Positions 49,532 to 58,977 of a stretch of DNA of 64,000 nucleotides are shown piece by piece. A model generated the notes under the pieces. The model was not told the DNA's origin. It did no database searches and was given only the letters and a program-made list of their open reading frames with translations. This DNA is from Halobacillus mangrovi (GTDB taxonomy: Bacteria; Bacillota; Bacilli; Bacillales; Halobacillaceae): assembly GCF_002097535.1 (NCBI RefSeq), contig NZ_CP020772.1, forward strand, positions 3,929,501-3,993,500. Reading direction: 5' to 3'. Positions within the stretch are counted from its first letter, which is position 1. Each line of letters starts with the position of its first letter. The position numbers were made by a program, and so were the translations under genes.

Positions 49532-50284
49532 TTGTACAAGTCTAAATCAGTCGCACGAAAATATGTGGTTTCATCTGCGTTGGTGGCCTCGATGGCGTTT
49601 TCTCCAGCCTTAAGTGAAGGGGTTTTTGCAATGGCCGATTCAGATGCTGTAGAACAACCCGATTCTAGCGGTTCATTAGAAACAGATGCTCTTAATAAAG
49701 GAGATCGTGGCCGGGATGTCACGGCGTTACAAACGGAACTTGAATCTCTTGGTTATTATACATATAACCTTGATGGTCTGTTTGGTCCAATCACAGAAGA
49801 TGCAGTTGAAGACTTTCAAAGAGACCAGGGACTTCAGATTGACGGTATAGCCGGACCTGAGACCATGGAGGCACTTTCCTCTGCAGAAGCATCTTCAGAG
49901 GACTCTGAGAGTGTGTCAGTTTCGCAATCCGAAGTGGTTTCCATTGCGAAAAATTTGATCGGCACACCATATGTATGGGGCGGAACATCACCAGACGGTT
50001 TTGACAGCAGCGGCTTCATCCAGTATGTGTTCAATCAAGCTGGAGTCGACTTATCACGAACAGAACGTGATATGTGGAAATATGACGGGGAACAGATAGA
50101 ATCTCCATCCATTGGTGATGTCGTCTTTTTTGAAGGGACCTATGATGTGGAAGGAGCTTCACACAGCGGAATTTATATCGGCAACAATCAAATCATCCAC
50201 GCTGGAAGCGACGGTGTAGAAATAAGTGATCTCAGTTACGACTATTGGCAAGACCATTACCTAGGCGTAAAATCATTTAAATAA
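49532..50284 (+). CDS. Secreted NlpC/P60-fold protein with PG-binding domain; catalytic Cys replaced by Ser
   Basis: Secreted protein of 250 residues: signal peptide (1-34), PG_binding_1 domain (about 54-115, GDRGRDVTALQTELESLGYY), Ser/Glu-rich linker, and a C-terminal NlpC/P60 domain (134-250, IGTPYVWGG). In active NlpC/P60 peptidases the motif is DCSGF; here it is D158-S159-S160-G, codon AGC where TGC is expected. H211 and H223 remain. It is therefore either an inactive wall-binding protein or an unusual serine variant. The TTG start follows AAGGAGG. Confidence 0.85.
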   Translation: MYKSKSVARKYVVSSALVASMAFSPALSEGVFAMADSDAVEQPDSSGSLETDALNKGDRGRDVTALQTELESLGYYTYNLDGLFGPITEDAVEDFQRDQGLQIDGIAGPETMEALSSAEASSEDSESVSVSQSEVVSIAKNLIGTPYVWGGTSPDGFDSSGFIQYVFNQAGVDLSRTERDMWKYDGEQIESPSIGDVVFFEGTYDVEGASHSGIYIGNNQIIHAGSDGVEISDLSYDYWQDHYLGVKSFK

Positions 50285-50295
50285 AAAAGAGTAGA

Positions 50296-50327
50296 AAAGC
50301 CAGTGCATTCGAGCACTGGCTTTTTTC
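50296..50327 (+). terminator. Intrinsic terminator
   Basis: AAAAGCCAGTGC and CACTGGCTTTTTT. Confidence 0.9.
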
Positions 50328-50371
50328 ATCAGCTTAAGGCTCAAAACTCTTTTAATACCTCCCAGGTACTA

Positions 50372-51529
50372 TTACTCTATCGCACGTTTGGCAAGCATAC
50401 TTACAACGGCATCGTCCATCGGAGGGTTATGCAATCCCGCTCTTACGTCACGGTAATACTTTTCAAAAGAGTACTGCTTTGATAACCCCCTGCCGCCAGC
50501 AATACGCATAGCTAAATCAACGACTTCCGCTGCTGTGTTTGTCACGGCTAACTTCACAGCCGCAAGCTCTGCTCCCATGTTCTTACGCTGATGGGGTTCT
50601 GCATCCCACTTCTTTGCTGTGGAATACATAAATGAATGGGCCTGAAGCAGCTTCCATTCCATTTCACCGATTTTATCTTGGATATGCGCCACTTCAGCAA
50701 TTGGTTTATCTAAGCTATTCGGCTGAAAATTTTTCGCAAATTCAATCGCATCATTTCTAGCAGCAACCGCAATCCCTAAATAACAAGCAGGGATATGCAA
50801 AAGCCAGCCTTTAGGCGAAGGTTTTCCTTCAGACTTCACTTCAACCAAATCATCGACATTTAGTTCTACTTCGTTCATAACCAAATCATCACTCTCAGTT
50901 CCTCTCATCCCGAGCGTGTCCCATGTTTTTTCAACGGATACTCCTGGCTGATGTCGATCTACCAAGAACCAGCCTACTTTATCCAGATCATCTACGTATG
51001 CTGATACAATATAATAATCCAGGTGGTCGGCCATGGAGGTGAAGGTCTTCCTGCCTGTAAGAATATACTCGTCTCCTTTACGAACGGCTTTGGTCTCAGG
51101 AACGCCCCCTCGAGTCGGACTTCCAGTCGCAGGTTCCGTTGCCGCACGGTTAACGACCTTTTGTTCCTCTGCCACCTCTTTGGCAAGACGATCAAATTGG
51201 TCAGCTTTCCAGAGCTGATCATCTTTCAGTTCCATCATGATGCCTAGATGCCACCCGATTGATAGAGCGACCGCCCCATCTCCTTCTGCAATCTTTTCCT
51301 GAAGCAAGAGAAATTCATACAATGATAAATCTTCCCCGCCATATCTAACAGGTAGCGTCAAAGAAGGATAACTTTCCTGCTTAATAACCTTCAGCGTTTT
51401 TGCAGAAAACACCGCATCTCGGTCCGTTTCTTTCAAATGGTCTTTGGCTTCTTCGGAAATACGCTCTGCCTTTTCGAACAGGCGCTTTTGACGATCATTT
51501 TTTATCAAGTCTTTAAACACATCTATCAT
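50372..51529 (-). CDS. Acyl-CoA dehydrogenase family protein, YdbM-like
   Basis: FAD-dependent acyl-CoA dehydrogenase-type protein of 385 residues: helical N-terminal domain, beta domain (RAATEPATGSPTRGG, KTFTSMADHLDYYIV), helical C-terminal domain (AEVVDLAMRIAGGRGLSKQY). The size and sequence recall B. subtilis YdbM. The catalytic base is not obvious. The ATG at 51529 has AGGAGTG six bases upstream. Substrate unknown; no other beta-oxidation genes are near. Confidence 0.85.
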   Translation of the reverse strand: MIDVFKDLIKNDRQKRLFEKAERISEEAKDHLKETDRDAVFSAKTLKVIKQESYPSLTLPVRYGGEDLSLYEFLLLQEKIAEGDGAVALSIGWHLGIMMELKDDQLWKADQFDRLAKEVAEEQKVVNRAATEPATGSPTRGGVPETKAVRKGDEYILTGRKTFTSMADHLDYYIVSAYVDDLDKVGWFLVDRHQPGVSVEKTWDTLGMRGTESDDLVMNEVELNVDDLVEVKSEGKPSPKGWLLHIPACYLGIAVAARNDAIEFAKNFQPNSLDKPIAEVAHIQDKIGEMEWKLLQAHSFMYSTAKKWDAEPHQRKNMGAELAAVKLAVTNTAAEVVDLAMRIAGGRGLSKQYSFEKYYRDVRAGLHNPPMDDAVVSMLAKRAIE

Positions 51530-51657
51530 CTGTTTCACTCCTGCATTCAATCTTTAGTTTAAATCATACTAAATATGTCGGTTTTTAACCAATGCCTAGC
51601 TCACCTTTCATGATGAACCAATGTAGAATAGATTACCCCTTTTCCATAAAAAGAAAT

Positions 51658-51680
51658 CCCGACACCTGATCGATGTCGGG
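51658..51680 (-). terminator. Terminator after the LOV-STAS gene
   Basis: On the minus strand CCCGACA...TGTCGGG followed by ATTTCTTTTTATGG. Confidence 0.75.
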
Positions 51681-51686
51681 AGTGTA

Positions 51687-52487
51687 TTATTTTACTTGAA
51701 TAGCTTGAAGGGCTTGCTTGACAGACGCGTATGTTTGGAGAGACAATTCACTAAAATCAGCGTAAGGAGCACTTTGCATGGCAAAAGAAGGGTTAATGCC
51801 TGTAATTACAAGAGTCGTTCCCATCAAATCGAGCAGTTGGTTCATCTGATAAATTCCCATATGTACATCTTCATTATAGGAATGCACAGCAGACATATCC
51901 ATAATGAGAAAATCTTCTTTAGATTCCTTGACATGATGACTGACTGATTCCAGCATTTGATGCAGACGTTCATCATCCACCGTTCCCACTAGCGGTAATA
52001 CAGAAATTCCGTTCTCAACCGGAACAATCGGGGTAGATAGACGCTTCACTTCTGAAAGATAATGACCAATCAGTTCTTCCTGCTGGCGTCGGTAGGTCAC
52101 ATCTTTTTGGACGCCTACAAAAAAAGTCTGATCCATTTGTTCTAAGTAAATCGGAAAGATTTGCAGTTCATTCCAGAACATCGTCCCGTCTTTGCGGTAA
52201 TTCTTCAATTCTACCTGGACCTTCTGGTCTTCTTGGAGACCTAGACGAATTTTTTCTAATTGATTAGGGCTCGTGTCTTCCCCTTGCAAGAAGCGGCAGT
52301 TCCTGCCGAGAATTTCATCGGCCTTATAGCCTGTCAGTTCCTCAAACCCTTTATTGCAGTAAATCATAGGGTTGTCCTCTTGTTCCGGATCAGTAATGAC
52401 AACGCCAGCTCCTACTCGATCAATAGCTGCTTTAATAAATTCATTCTGTTGAATTTCTTCTAATTTATCAAATGATAGTTGATTCAT
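51687..52487 (-). CDS. ytvA: LOV-STAS blue-light photoreceptor, YtvA-like
   Basis: Protein of 266 residues: flavin-binding LOV (PAS) domain (about 14-130) with photoactive C64 in GRNCRFLQG and the FMN residues in NYRKDGTMFWNEL and VGVQKDVTYR; a linker helix; and a STAS domain (about 150-262). In B. subtilis, YtvA is part of the stressosome and turns on sigma-B in blue light. The ATG at 52487 is used (GGGG site nine bases upstream). Fits with the sigma-B-like promoters elsewhere in the window. Confidence 0.93.
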   Translation of the reverse strand: MNQLSFDKLEEIQQNEFIKAAIDRVGAGVVITDPEQEDNPMIYCNKGFEELTGYKADEILGRNCRFLQGEDTSPNQLEKIRLGLQEDQKVQVELKNYRKDGTMFWNELQIFPIYLEQMDQTFFVGVQKDVTYRRQQEELIGHYLSEVKRLSTPIVPVENGISVLPLVGTVDDERLHQMLESVSHHVKESKEDFLIMDMSAVHSYNEDVHMGIYQMNQLLDLMGTTLVITGINPSFAMQSAPYADFSELSLQTYASVKQALQAIQVK

Positions 52488-52570
52488 GGCAAACAATCCC
52501 CTTTTGATATGAATGAATACTATTATAATAAAATGAATCTCTGAAAAATTCCAATGGTATCAAAAGCCAT

Positions 52571-53131
52571 TTACCACGGCATGACCATAACTTGCGGCCA
52601 TTTCTCCTTCCATTTCCTTGCTTTTTGATGGTAGACTTCTTCAGTAATTATTGCTTTATTCGGCCGGATAATCATCTGAAATAAATCCTCCAATCCAAAA
52701 GGAGCATAAACCTCATATCCGCTATTCGCCCGTCGTATCCCTACAGCTGAAGCCGTCGTTGGCCATGTACGGATAGCCTGTTCACAAGACTGATAAGGGG
52801 AAATTTTTTTGTTGAACTTTCGTTCGTACCAATAATGGACGAGTGCTTCATTTGTCAAATCGATATCATAAGGGAAGTCGGGAAGCTTTTCTTTTATACG
52901 CTTCTCCAATAACTTTTCTTCTTTTCTATCAGTGGACTCTGTAGAATCAAAATAGATGACATCCGCATCGCCTATTCCATAGGTTCGTTCATATCCATGC
53001 AAGTGATTCCATACGGTTTGGGTAATAACTCCAGCACCAATATAGTAGTCTGTGAAGTATGTATCACATGCATCAAACAGTTTGGGCAAAAACGGATGGG
53101 ATTGAATGATCTCGATCAGTTTAGCCTCCAT
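52571..53131 (-). CDS. Nucleotidyltransferase-fold protein (COG3575/DUF925)
   Basis: Protein of 186 residues of the minimal nucleotidyltransferase DUF925 family: ITQTVWNHLHG, then the acidic motif GIGDADVIYFD, and DIDLTNEALVHYWYERKFN. The catalytic Asp pair is present. Substrate unknown. Its start lies next to the stop of the upstream LysR gene (start codon TGA/ATG overlap zone), so it is co-transcribed with it. Confidence 0.82.
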   Translation of the reverse strand: MEAKLIEIIQSHPFLPKLFDACDTYFTDYYIGAGVITQTVWNHLHGYERTYGIGDADVIYFDSTESTDRKEEKLLEKRIKEKLPDFPYDIDLTNEALVHYWYERKFNKKISPYQSCEQAIRTWPTTASAVGIRRANSGYEVYAPFGLEDLFQMIIRPNKAIITEEVYHQKARKWKEKWPQVMVMPW

Positions 53132-53133
53132 AA

Positions 53134-53994
53134 TCACCCTCCTAATGTCCAGTCTTTACCCATGATTTCTTTCAAAAAAGCATCGACTTGCGGCAATTGG
53201 CTGATCACTTCTTTCCTGCATATCCAAGTTTCTCGGGTATAGGAACGATTCCCTTCCACGAGTGGGATATGAGCGCATGTATCCATTTCAGTTAAACTGA
53301 TGCTCTCAGGGAGAACCGTCATCCCTAACCCCCGCTTCATCATTTGTTTAGCCGTTTCAAAATGATCGACTTTCATTGATCGTCTGAACCGAATCTGCTT
53401 CTGGCTACTCATCCAGTTTTCTATTAAACGCTGAAAACCTGGATCACTTTTAAATTCTATGAACGGACGCTCCTCTCCTTTTTTTAAAGGATACGTATCA
53501 AATAAGTGTAAGGGATCACTGAATAAACGGTCACACTCAAACTCATTCAGCGGTTCTCCTCTTATGACACATACATGAAAATCTTCAGCGGATTGCCGGA
53601 TTTCTTCACTTACACCTGTTACAAGATCAACCGTTACATCAGGATACTTTTCAGTAAAAACTCTCAATACTTCAGGTAAAAAATACTGACTGAAAAGAGA
53701 GGATGCCCCGATCGATAAGGTGCCGGAAATGCTTGAATTAGTAAGAGCCAGGCGGTTACGAAGTGCTTCTTCGTTCTTTATTACGTTCACAGCGTGTTCA
53801 AGCACGACCTCCCCAAATGAGGTTGGGACAAGCTGTTTAGGAGTTCGAAGAAAGATTTTACCTCCAAGAGTTTCTTCCACGTACTTCAGACGCTGAGTAA
53901 TCGCCGGCTGAGAGATGAGGACTTTCTTCGCTGTAGCTCGTATCGTTCGATAGTCTTTCAGATTGATTAATAAACGATAATCATCGATCTTCAT
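53134..53994 (-). CDS. LysR-family regulator
   Basis: LysR transcription factor of 286 residues. The winged helix-turn-helix (1-60, TIRATAKKVLISQPAITQRLKYVEE) is followed by a substrate-binding domain of two lobes. It is divergent to an MFS transporter (gap 112 bp), which it may control, and upstream of a nucleotidyltransferase gene. The effector is unknown. Confidence 0.9.
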   Translation of the reverse strand: MKIDDYRLLINLKDYRTIRATAKKVLISQPAITQRLKYVEETLGGKIFLRTPKQLVPTSFGEVVLEHAVNVIKNEEALRNRLALTNSSISGTLSIGASSLFSQYFLPEVLRVFTEKYPDVTVDLVTGVSEEIRQSAEDFHVCVIRGEPLNEFECDRLFSDPLHLFDTYPLKKGEERPFIEFKSDPGFQRLIENWMSSQKQIRFRRSMKVDHFETAKQMMKRGLGMTVLPESISLTEMDTCAHIPLVEGNRSYTRETWICRKEVISQLPQVDAFLKEIMGKDWTLGG

Positions 53995-54106
53995 ACAGCC
54001 ACCTCCTATAACTATTGGTTATCACTTTTTATAATAACTCAATATTATCCTTATACCTAAATCTGGGATAAGATGAAATTAGATTAATACGAAAGAAGTG
54101 AAGCAC

Positions 54107-55318
54107 ATGAACAGGACTCAAACCTCCTGCCTTCTCAGCAGTTATTTTCTTTATGAGTGTGGCAGGGCTATGTATTTCGTACTGATTACATGGTTTCTGT
54201 TTCAATGGACGAAAGATGCTCTCTATACAGGACTTTTTGTCAGTTTCGGATTTTTACCCGGCTTACTATCAAATCTTATTTTTGGAGTCATTGTGGATCG
54301 CTACAATCGGAAGTTTTTAGCGCTCCTGGCTGGCGGGGTAAGTGTACTATTCCTGTTTCTATTGTGGGGGGCTTTTTTCATGAACCTTATTAAGCCGTGG
54401 GTCATGATTGGCACGCACATGATGCTCCAAACAGCAGGATCCTTATTCAGACCCTCTCTTCAGGCTCTTGTGGCTGAAGTATTTAATAAAGAAGCTTTGC
54501 CGAGGATTTTTTCTTTGTCAAGCTCTTCTACTATTGCAGGAAGCTTAGTCGGTGCTGGAGTTGGCGGTCTTTTTTCTGGCTGGTTTGCTGTAGAGACAGC
54601 TATGATGATTGTCATCGGTTTATATGCAGGAGCCTTTTTAGCTACCGCACTTCTCTCCTATGAACGAAAGGAGAGGAAATCGACGGGGAAATCTCCGTCC
54701 TTTTGGAGAGAATTAAAGCAAGGGTTTACTTATTTAAACACTCACCAGATGTTATATGGCCTTTTCGTGATGATGATGCTCGGCCAGCTTACCTTTCACA
54801 CGACACTCGGATTCTTATCCGTCTACACAAGTGCCTATTTGCATCAATCTTCTACCATCTACGGTTTGCTGGATGCCACCTTCTCGGTGGGAGGAATTAC
54901 GGCAGGGCTGCTCGGTACATGGTGGTGGATGAAATGCAAGAACCATTTAGCCATCTGGTCGTTATTGACCGTTGCGGTGGGATTACTTTTACTCGCATTT
55001 GCGCAGCAAACGCTTATCGCGTATGTGGGAGTTATATGTGTCGGGATTGGAACTTCATTAGTTCGCGCGCTTTTGCAATCTGTTCAGCAAATAGCAACAG
55101 AGAAAGAGTTTCATGGGCGGATGGCGAGCTTTCGCATGCTTTGCAATCAAACATCCGTTGTCATCACCGGTCCGTTATTCGGGTATATCGCTGCCTCCTA
55201 TGGAGCTAACTATGTTTTTCTATTTTTACTCATTCCTATTGTACTCGGGACCATTTGGGCAGTTTTACAGGCGAGAAACCCCGTGTTTATTGCAATCACA
55301 AACCAAAAAACCGCATAA
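54107..55318 (+). CDS. MFS transporter
   Basis: Major facilitator protein of 403 residues with about twelve helices. The loop 2-3 signature reads NLIFGVIVDRYNRKFLAL. It belongs to the MFS_3/enterobactin-exporter-like group, so drug or siderophore export is possible. The ATG at 54107 with AAGAAGTG upstream is favoured over GTG at 54098. The divergent LysR gene may be its regulator. Confidence 0.88.
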   Translation: MNRTQTSCLLSSYFLYECGRAMYFVLITWFLFQWTKDALYTGLFVSFGFLPGLLSNLIFGVIVDRYNRKFLALLAGGVSVLFLFLLWGAFFMNLIKPWVMIGTHMMLQTAGSLFRPSLQALVAEVFNKEALPRIFSLSSSSTIAGSLVGAGVGGLFSGWFAVETAMMIVIGLYAGAFLATALLSYERKERKSTGKSPSFWRELKQGFTYLNTHQMLYGLFVMMMLGQLTFHTTLGFLSVYTSAYLHQSSTIYGLLDATFSVGGITAGLLGTWWWMKCKNHLAIWSLLTVAVGLLLLAFAQQTLIAYVGVICVGIGTSLVRALLQSVQQIATEKEFHGRMASFRMLCNQTSVVITGPLFGYIAASYGANYVFLFLLIPIVLGTIWAVLQARNPVFIAITNQKTA

Positions 55319-55320
55319 GG

Positions 55321-55360
55321 AGAAGGTATGTTTCAGCTTCGGAAACATACCTTCTTTATT
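55321..55360 (+). terminator. Intrinsic terminator after the MFS gene
   Basis: AGAAGGTATGTTTC and GAAACATACCTTCT around a short loop, followed by TTATT. Confidence 0.85.
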
Positions 55361-55408
55361 AAAATATCGAGTCGTAATCATTTGTCATTGAAGGGCTCTA
55401 TGCTCTGC

Positions 55409-55501
55409 TTATCTCGTCTCTTCCTTCGGTGCTTTATAAACCTTCTCCACTTCTACTCCCAGCGTCTTTAAGTATTCGACAATCTGGTCTAGGCTCTTCA
55501 T
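55409..55501 (-). CDS. Possible 30-residue peptide
   Basis: MKSLDQIVEYLKTLGVEVEK then VYKAPKEETR and stop. AGGTGA lies five bases before the ATG. The sequence would make one amphipathic helix. No terminator directly after; coding potential is plausible but unproven. Confidence 0.4.
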   Translation of the reverse strand: MKSLDQIVEYLKTLGVEVEKVYKAPKEETR

Positions 55502-55633
55502 GATTTCACCTCAGTATTTGAAAAAAGATTTTGGCTCGAAACCACACCATTTCGTTCCGATATCAATCATACGTCCGAATCAAGGAAAACGTTTCATTTG
55601 TTTAGGTATAGTGCCCAATACCCTGTATTCGTT

Positions 55634-56098
55634 TCAAATATTCAGCTTTTTACACATTCGAAAATTTTTTATCGATATTCCTCGAATAATCTTCATTTGT
55701 TCCTCTAACTCTCGGAATCCCTGTGATACAAAGAACGGTTTCGCTGTTAAACTGCTCTCCGTCTCTATAGCATCCAATCCTGACTGAACCGCTCGCTCTT
55801 CCAGAAACTGTACCAGTTTTTTGGCAACACCTTGATGCTGAAAATCCTTATGAACATATAAAAGATCCAACACCTCCGCGTATAGACTGGCAACGCCAAT
55901 GGTTTGGCCGTCCTGAGCAGCGATCCACGTGTCTGAGTCAGAAAGACGCTTTTGCCATCTGACTGAATCTTGAAAACCAAAAGACCAAGCCCTAATTTGC
56001 TGTGCATTATAATCGAAACGGTTTACCTCACGGATCGTATCCTGAATGAGATGCAAAATTTCTTCTGTATCTTCGTTGTGATATGGGCGTAGTTTCAT
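55634..56098 (-). CDS. GNAT acetyltransferase, YafP-like
   Basis: N-acetyltransferase of 154 residues: MKLRPYHNEDTEEILHLIQD at the start, acetyl-CoA site LDLLYVHKDFQHQGVAKKLV, and FFVSQGFRELEEQ near the end. These match the YafP/putative acetyltransferase subgroup. Acceptor unknown. Monocistronic. Confidence 0.85.
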   Translation of the reverse strand: MKLRPYHNEDTEEILHLIQDTIREVNRFDYNAQQIRAWSFGFQDSVRWQKRLSDSDTWIAAQDGQTIGVASLYAEVLDLLYVHKDFQHQGVAKKLVQFLEERAVQSGLDAIETESSLTAKPFFVSQGFRELEEQMKIIRGISIKNFRMCKKLNI

Positions 56099-56159
56099 AC
56101 AATCCCTTCTCTCATCACTCTTATGATACCAGAAAAAGCTTGGTTAGAATTTTATTATT

Positions 56160-57056
56160 TTATGACAATTTCAATGCATATAAGTCTGCCATCTGATCAA
56201 TAAAGACCTGTACATTTTTTGATTGTTCTTCTTTATTTTCAGGAGTAACGATGGAGAAGTAGCGTGTCATCGATTTTACATAAGGTAAGTCGAGAATTAG
56301 TTCTTCCGCTCCGGTATTTTCCACCACAGTTCTCGAAATGAAAGAAAGCCCCAACCCTTCTTTAACAGCTTGAACGACTCCGTGATTGCTTCCAATCGTA
56401 ATTAGTTTTTTAGGGGAGATATTGTAAGAATCCATCATTAGATCAAGCATCGCCCTTGTGCCAGAACCGATTTCCCTCGAGATCCACGTTTGATTTTGGA
56501 TATGTTGAAAAGATTGGGAACTTTCTTCCCTTAGTGGATGGTCTGGAGGCACAATGACAATCATTTCATCCTCAGAAAAAGGAGTCGATGCCAGCCCCTG
56601 TTGTTTTACTTGACCTTCAACCAAGCCAACATCCAGTTCGTGAAGCTGAATCGCACGATTGATCCGTTCTGAATTAGCGATTCTTACATGAAGATCCACA
56701 TCAGGATACAAGTCATCAAACCCTTTTAAGATAGAGGGGAGAATATATTCTCCTACTGTATAGCTTGCACCAATATGGATATTACCTCTCATCTGATTTT
56801 GAAATTCATACACCTCATTTTGAGCTTTATCAATCACTCCAAGAATCTGCTTCGCTCTTTGGTAAACAAGCTCACCCGTTTGCGTAATTTTGAAGCGCTT
56901 TGGAGAACGGTCGATCAATGTGGAATTGAAATAATTCTCAAGGCTTTTAATGTGAAAGCTTACTGTAGGCTGGGACAGATTCAACTTTTGAGAAGCTTTC
57001 GTAAAACTTTGCAAATCCACGGCAGTGACAAATGTTTTCATTGCTTCGAAGTCCAT
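56160..57056 (-). CDS. LysR-family regulator, CysL-like
   Basis: LysR protein of 298 residues: helix-turn-helix TKASQKLNLSQPTVSFHIKS (about 18-37) and effector domain with GASYTVGEYILPSIL and TWISREIGSGTRAML, features of CysL/CbbR-like LysR proteins. It is divergent to a YeiH-family gene (120-bp gap with TTATTAATAATATTAA), a common pairing in which LysR controls a putative sulfate or sulfite exporter. Confidence 0.9.
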   Translation of the reverse strand: MDFEAMKTFVTAVDLQSFTKASQKLNLSQPTVSFHIKSLENYFNSTLIDRSPKRFKITQTGELVYQRAKQILGVIDKAQNEVYEFQNQMRGNIHIGASYTVGEYILPSILKGFDDLYPDVDLHVRIANSERINRAIQLHELDVGLVEGQVKQQGLASTPFSEDEMIVIVPPDHPLREESSQSFQHIQNQTWISREIGSGTRAMLDLMMDSYNISPKKLITIGSNHGVVQAVKEGLGLSFISRTVVENTGAEELILDLPYVKSMTRYFSIVTPENKEEQSKNVQVFIDQMADLYALKLS

Positions 57057-57176
57057 ATACTCACCCTTATTATTAATAATATTAATTTTTACTATTATAA
57101 AGTTTTATTTTACTGATGTTAAATAAGGACGTATAGTGTAAGAAGTGTAAATAGGAAATAAGAAGGTGAATCAAAA

Positions 57177-58178
57177 GTGCTGACATCACGACTAAACGCA
57201 TATCGACCGCTTGTTTTAGGAATAGGATTTACAGCGGTCCTGGCTATGGCCGGATTCGGAATTGCCAGATTCCCTTATATTAATAAAATTGGACCATTGG
57301 CTGTAGCCATTCTTCTAGCTGTCTTTTACCGCCACTTCTTTGGTTATCCAGAAAATCTGCGCCATGGCATTCAATTTTCAGCAAAAAAACTGCTGCGATT
57401 AGCTATCATATTGTTTGGATTAAGACTTAACATCGATGTCATCTTGCAAGAAGGCATGCCCCTTTTGTTCAGGGACTTTCTAGTAATCTGCTTTTCCATC
57501 GGCTTAATGATCCTTTTAGCCCGGGTGTTCAAAGCTGATGACTCTTTATCCGTATTATTAGGGATCGGAACGGGGGTCTGTGGGGCATCAGCCATCGCTG
57601 CCGTCTCCCCCATCCTAAAAGCCAAAGAGGAAGATACCGCTTTAAGTGCGGGAATTATATCAATCGTAGGAACCTTGTTTGCCGTTGGGTACACGGTCAT
57701 TCGTCCACTCCTCCCGTTTAATGCCGAAGCCTATGGGATGTGGGTTGGACTCAGCCTTCATGAAGTAGCTCACGTGGCACTGGCAGGAGCCCCTGCAGGA
57801 GAAGATGGATTAGGAATGGCACTGCTCGGAAAATTAGGCCGAGTCTTCCTATTAGTACCACTAAGTTTACTCTTGATCTGGTTCATGCAAAAAAAGGGAA
57901 AGCAGGAGGAAGGAAACCAGATTACGTTTCCCTGGTTTTTAGTCGGTTTCATTCTCATGAGCGTGTTCGGAAGCTATGTAGAAGGACGCTTCTTCACAAT
58001 ACCCAATGATGTAATGAAGGGAATTTCCTCTTTGACCTCTTTCTTACTGACAATGGCTATGGTGGGACTAGGACTTAGTGTGAGTCTGAAAGATGTAAGA
58101 CAAAAAGCGCTGAAACCCATGCTGTTGCTGATCGTTACTTCTCTGCTTTTATCTGTGGTTACTTACTGGTTGGTTTAA
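57177..58178 (+). CDS. YeiH-family putative sulfate exporter
   Basis: Membrane protein of 333 residues with about ten helices of the YeiH/UPF0324 family (LLRLAIILFGLRLNIDVILQ, then GIGTGVCGASAIAAVSPIL and WVGLSLHEVAHVALAGAPAG). GTG start after AGAAGGTGA. The divergent LysR gene probably regulates it. The sulfate-export annotation is by association and is not proven for the family. Confidence 0.88.
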   Translation: MLTSRLNAYRPLVLGIGFTAVLAMAGFGIARFPYINKIGPLAVAILLAVFYRHFFGYPENLRHGIQFSAKKLLRLAIILFGLRLNIDVILQEGMPLLFRDFLVICFSIGLMILLARVFKADDSLSVLLGIGTGVCGASAIAAVSPILKAKEEDTALSAGIISIVGTLFAVGYTVIRPLLPFNAEAYGMWVGLSLHEVAHVALAGAPAGEDGLGMALLGKLGRVFLLVPLSLLLIWFMQKKGKQEEGNQITFPWFLVGFILMSVFGSYVEGRFFTIPNDVMKGISSLTSFLLTMAMVGLGLSVSLKDVRQKALKPMLLLIVTSLLLSVVTYWLV

Positions 58179-58253
58179 AGGTGTTGGATTCAGGGAGCTT
58201 TGTCTTCCCTTTAGGGCACTTTCCTTTCAAATTAATGAGAATTAACCGATCAC

Positions 58254-58292
58254 AAAAAGAAGTCCGACTCAGTTAAGCGGACTTCTTTTTTT
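58254..58292. terminator. Bidirectional intrinsic terminator
   Basis: AAAAAGAAGTCCG and CGGACTTCTTTTT around an 11-base loop; serves yeiH and the convergent GNAT pseudogene. Confidence 0.9.
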
Positions 58293-58295
58293 CTA

Positions 58296-58828
58296 TTAAA
58301 CGCGATCAATGAATTCAGCTTGAAATAACCGCATCAATACTAGATTGTGCCACTTTCCATTTCTATACATCACTTCTTCCATTACTCCTTCTTTTTGAAA
58401 ACCAAGTTTTTCATACATGTTGATGGCAAGATCATTGAATGAAAAAACCTTCAAAGCCAGCCTGTGTAAATTTAAATCATTGAACGCATAGTTAATTAAA
58501 AGTTGAAAGGCTTCCTTACCAAGTCCTTTTCCCCAGTAATCTTTGTTTCCAATATCAATGATGCATTCCGCATTCCGATTCTTATCATCTATTTGCAGAA
58601 GAGAGGTGACGCCGATCGCCTCGTTTTTCTGAAGATGTTCTATGATGTAGGTTTTTGAGGTTGATGAAGTAGTGATGGACCGTACAAATTCTTCGGTCTC
58701 ATCCAGCGTATAAGAATCAAGGTGAGGGCTTGTCTACTTCATGACGTCAGGGTATTTCTCCAACCATGGTAAACATTCGTATCTGCCATTGTCATTTTCC
58801 TCAAGCAAATGTTCTCAGACATTAACAT
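58296..58828 (-). pseudogene. RimJ/RimL-type GNAT acetyltransferase pseudogene
   Basis: Read on the minus strand, the first frame opens with MLMSENICLRKMTMADTNVY then HGWRN, and after a shift the text goes on with PDVMK-[stop]-TSPHLDSYTLDETEEFV and the GNAT core GNKDYWGKGLGKEAFQLLI, to LFQAEFIDRV and stop. Two lesions are seen: loss of one base near 58751 (AAT-ACCCT where AAT-GACCCT is expected) and a TAG at 58736-58734 where a tyrosine codon is expected. The ribosome binding site (GGGAGG) and the rest are intact, so the gene decayed recently. Confidence 0.85.
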
Positions 58829-58977
58829 ATCTATCCTCCCTCCTTTCTATCTTTTAAAATATTTTCCAATATGAAAGAATTGTATTAGCAACCGTCCACC
58901 TCATGTCGATTTTTGTTAGAATAAGTAGTAGATTGATAGTAGTTACTAGAATCCTAATACAGAAAGGATATGATTTG

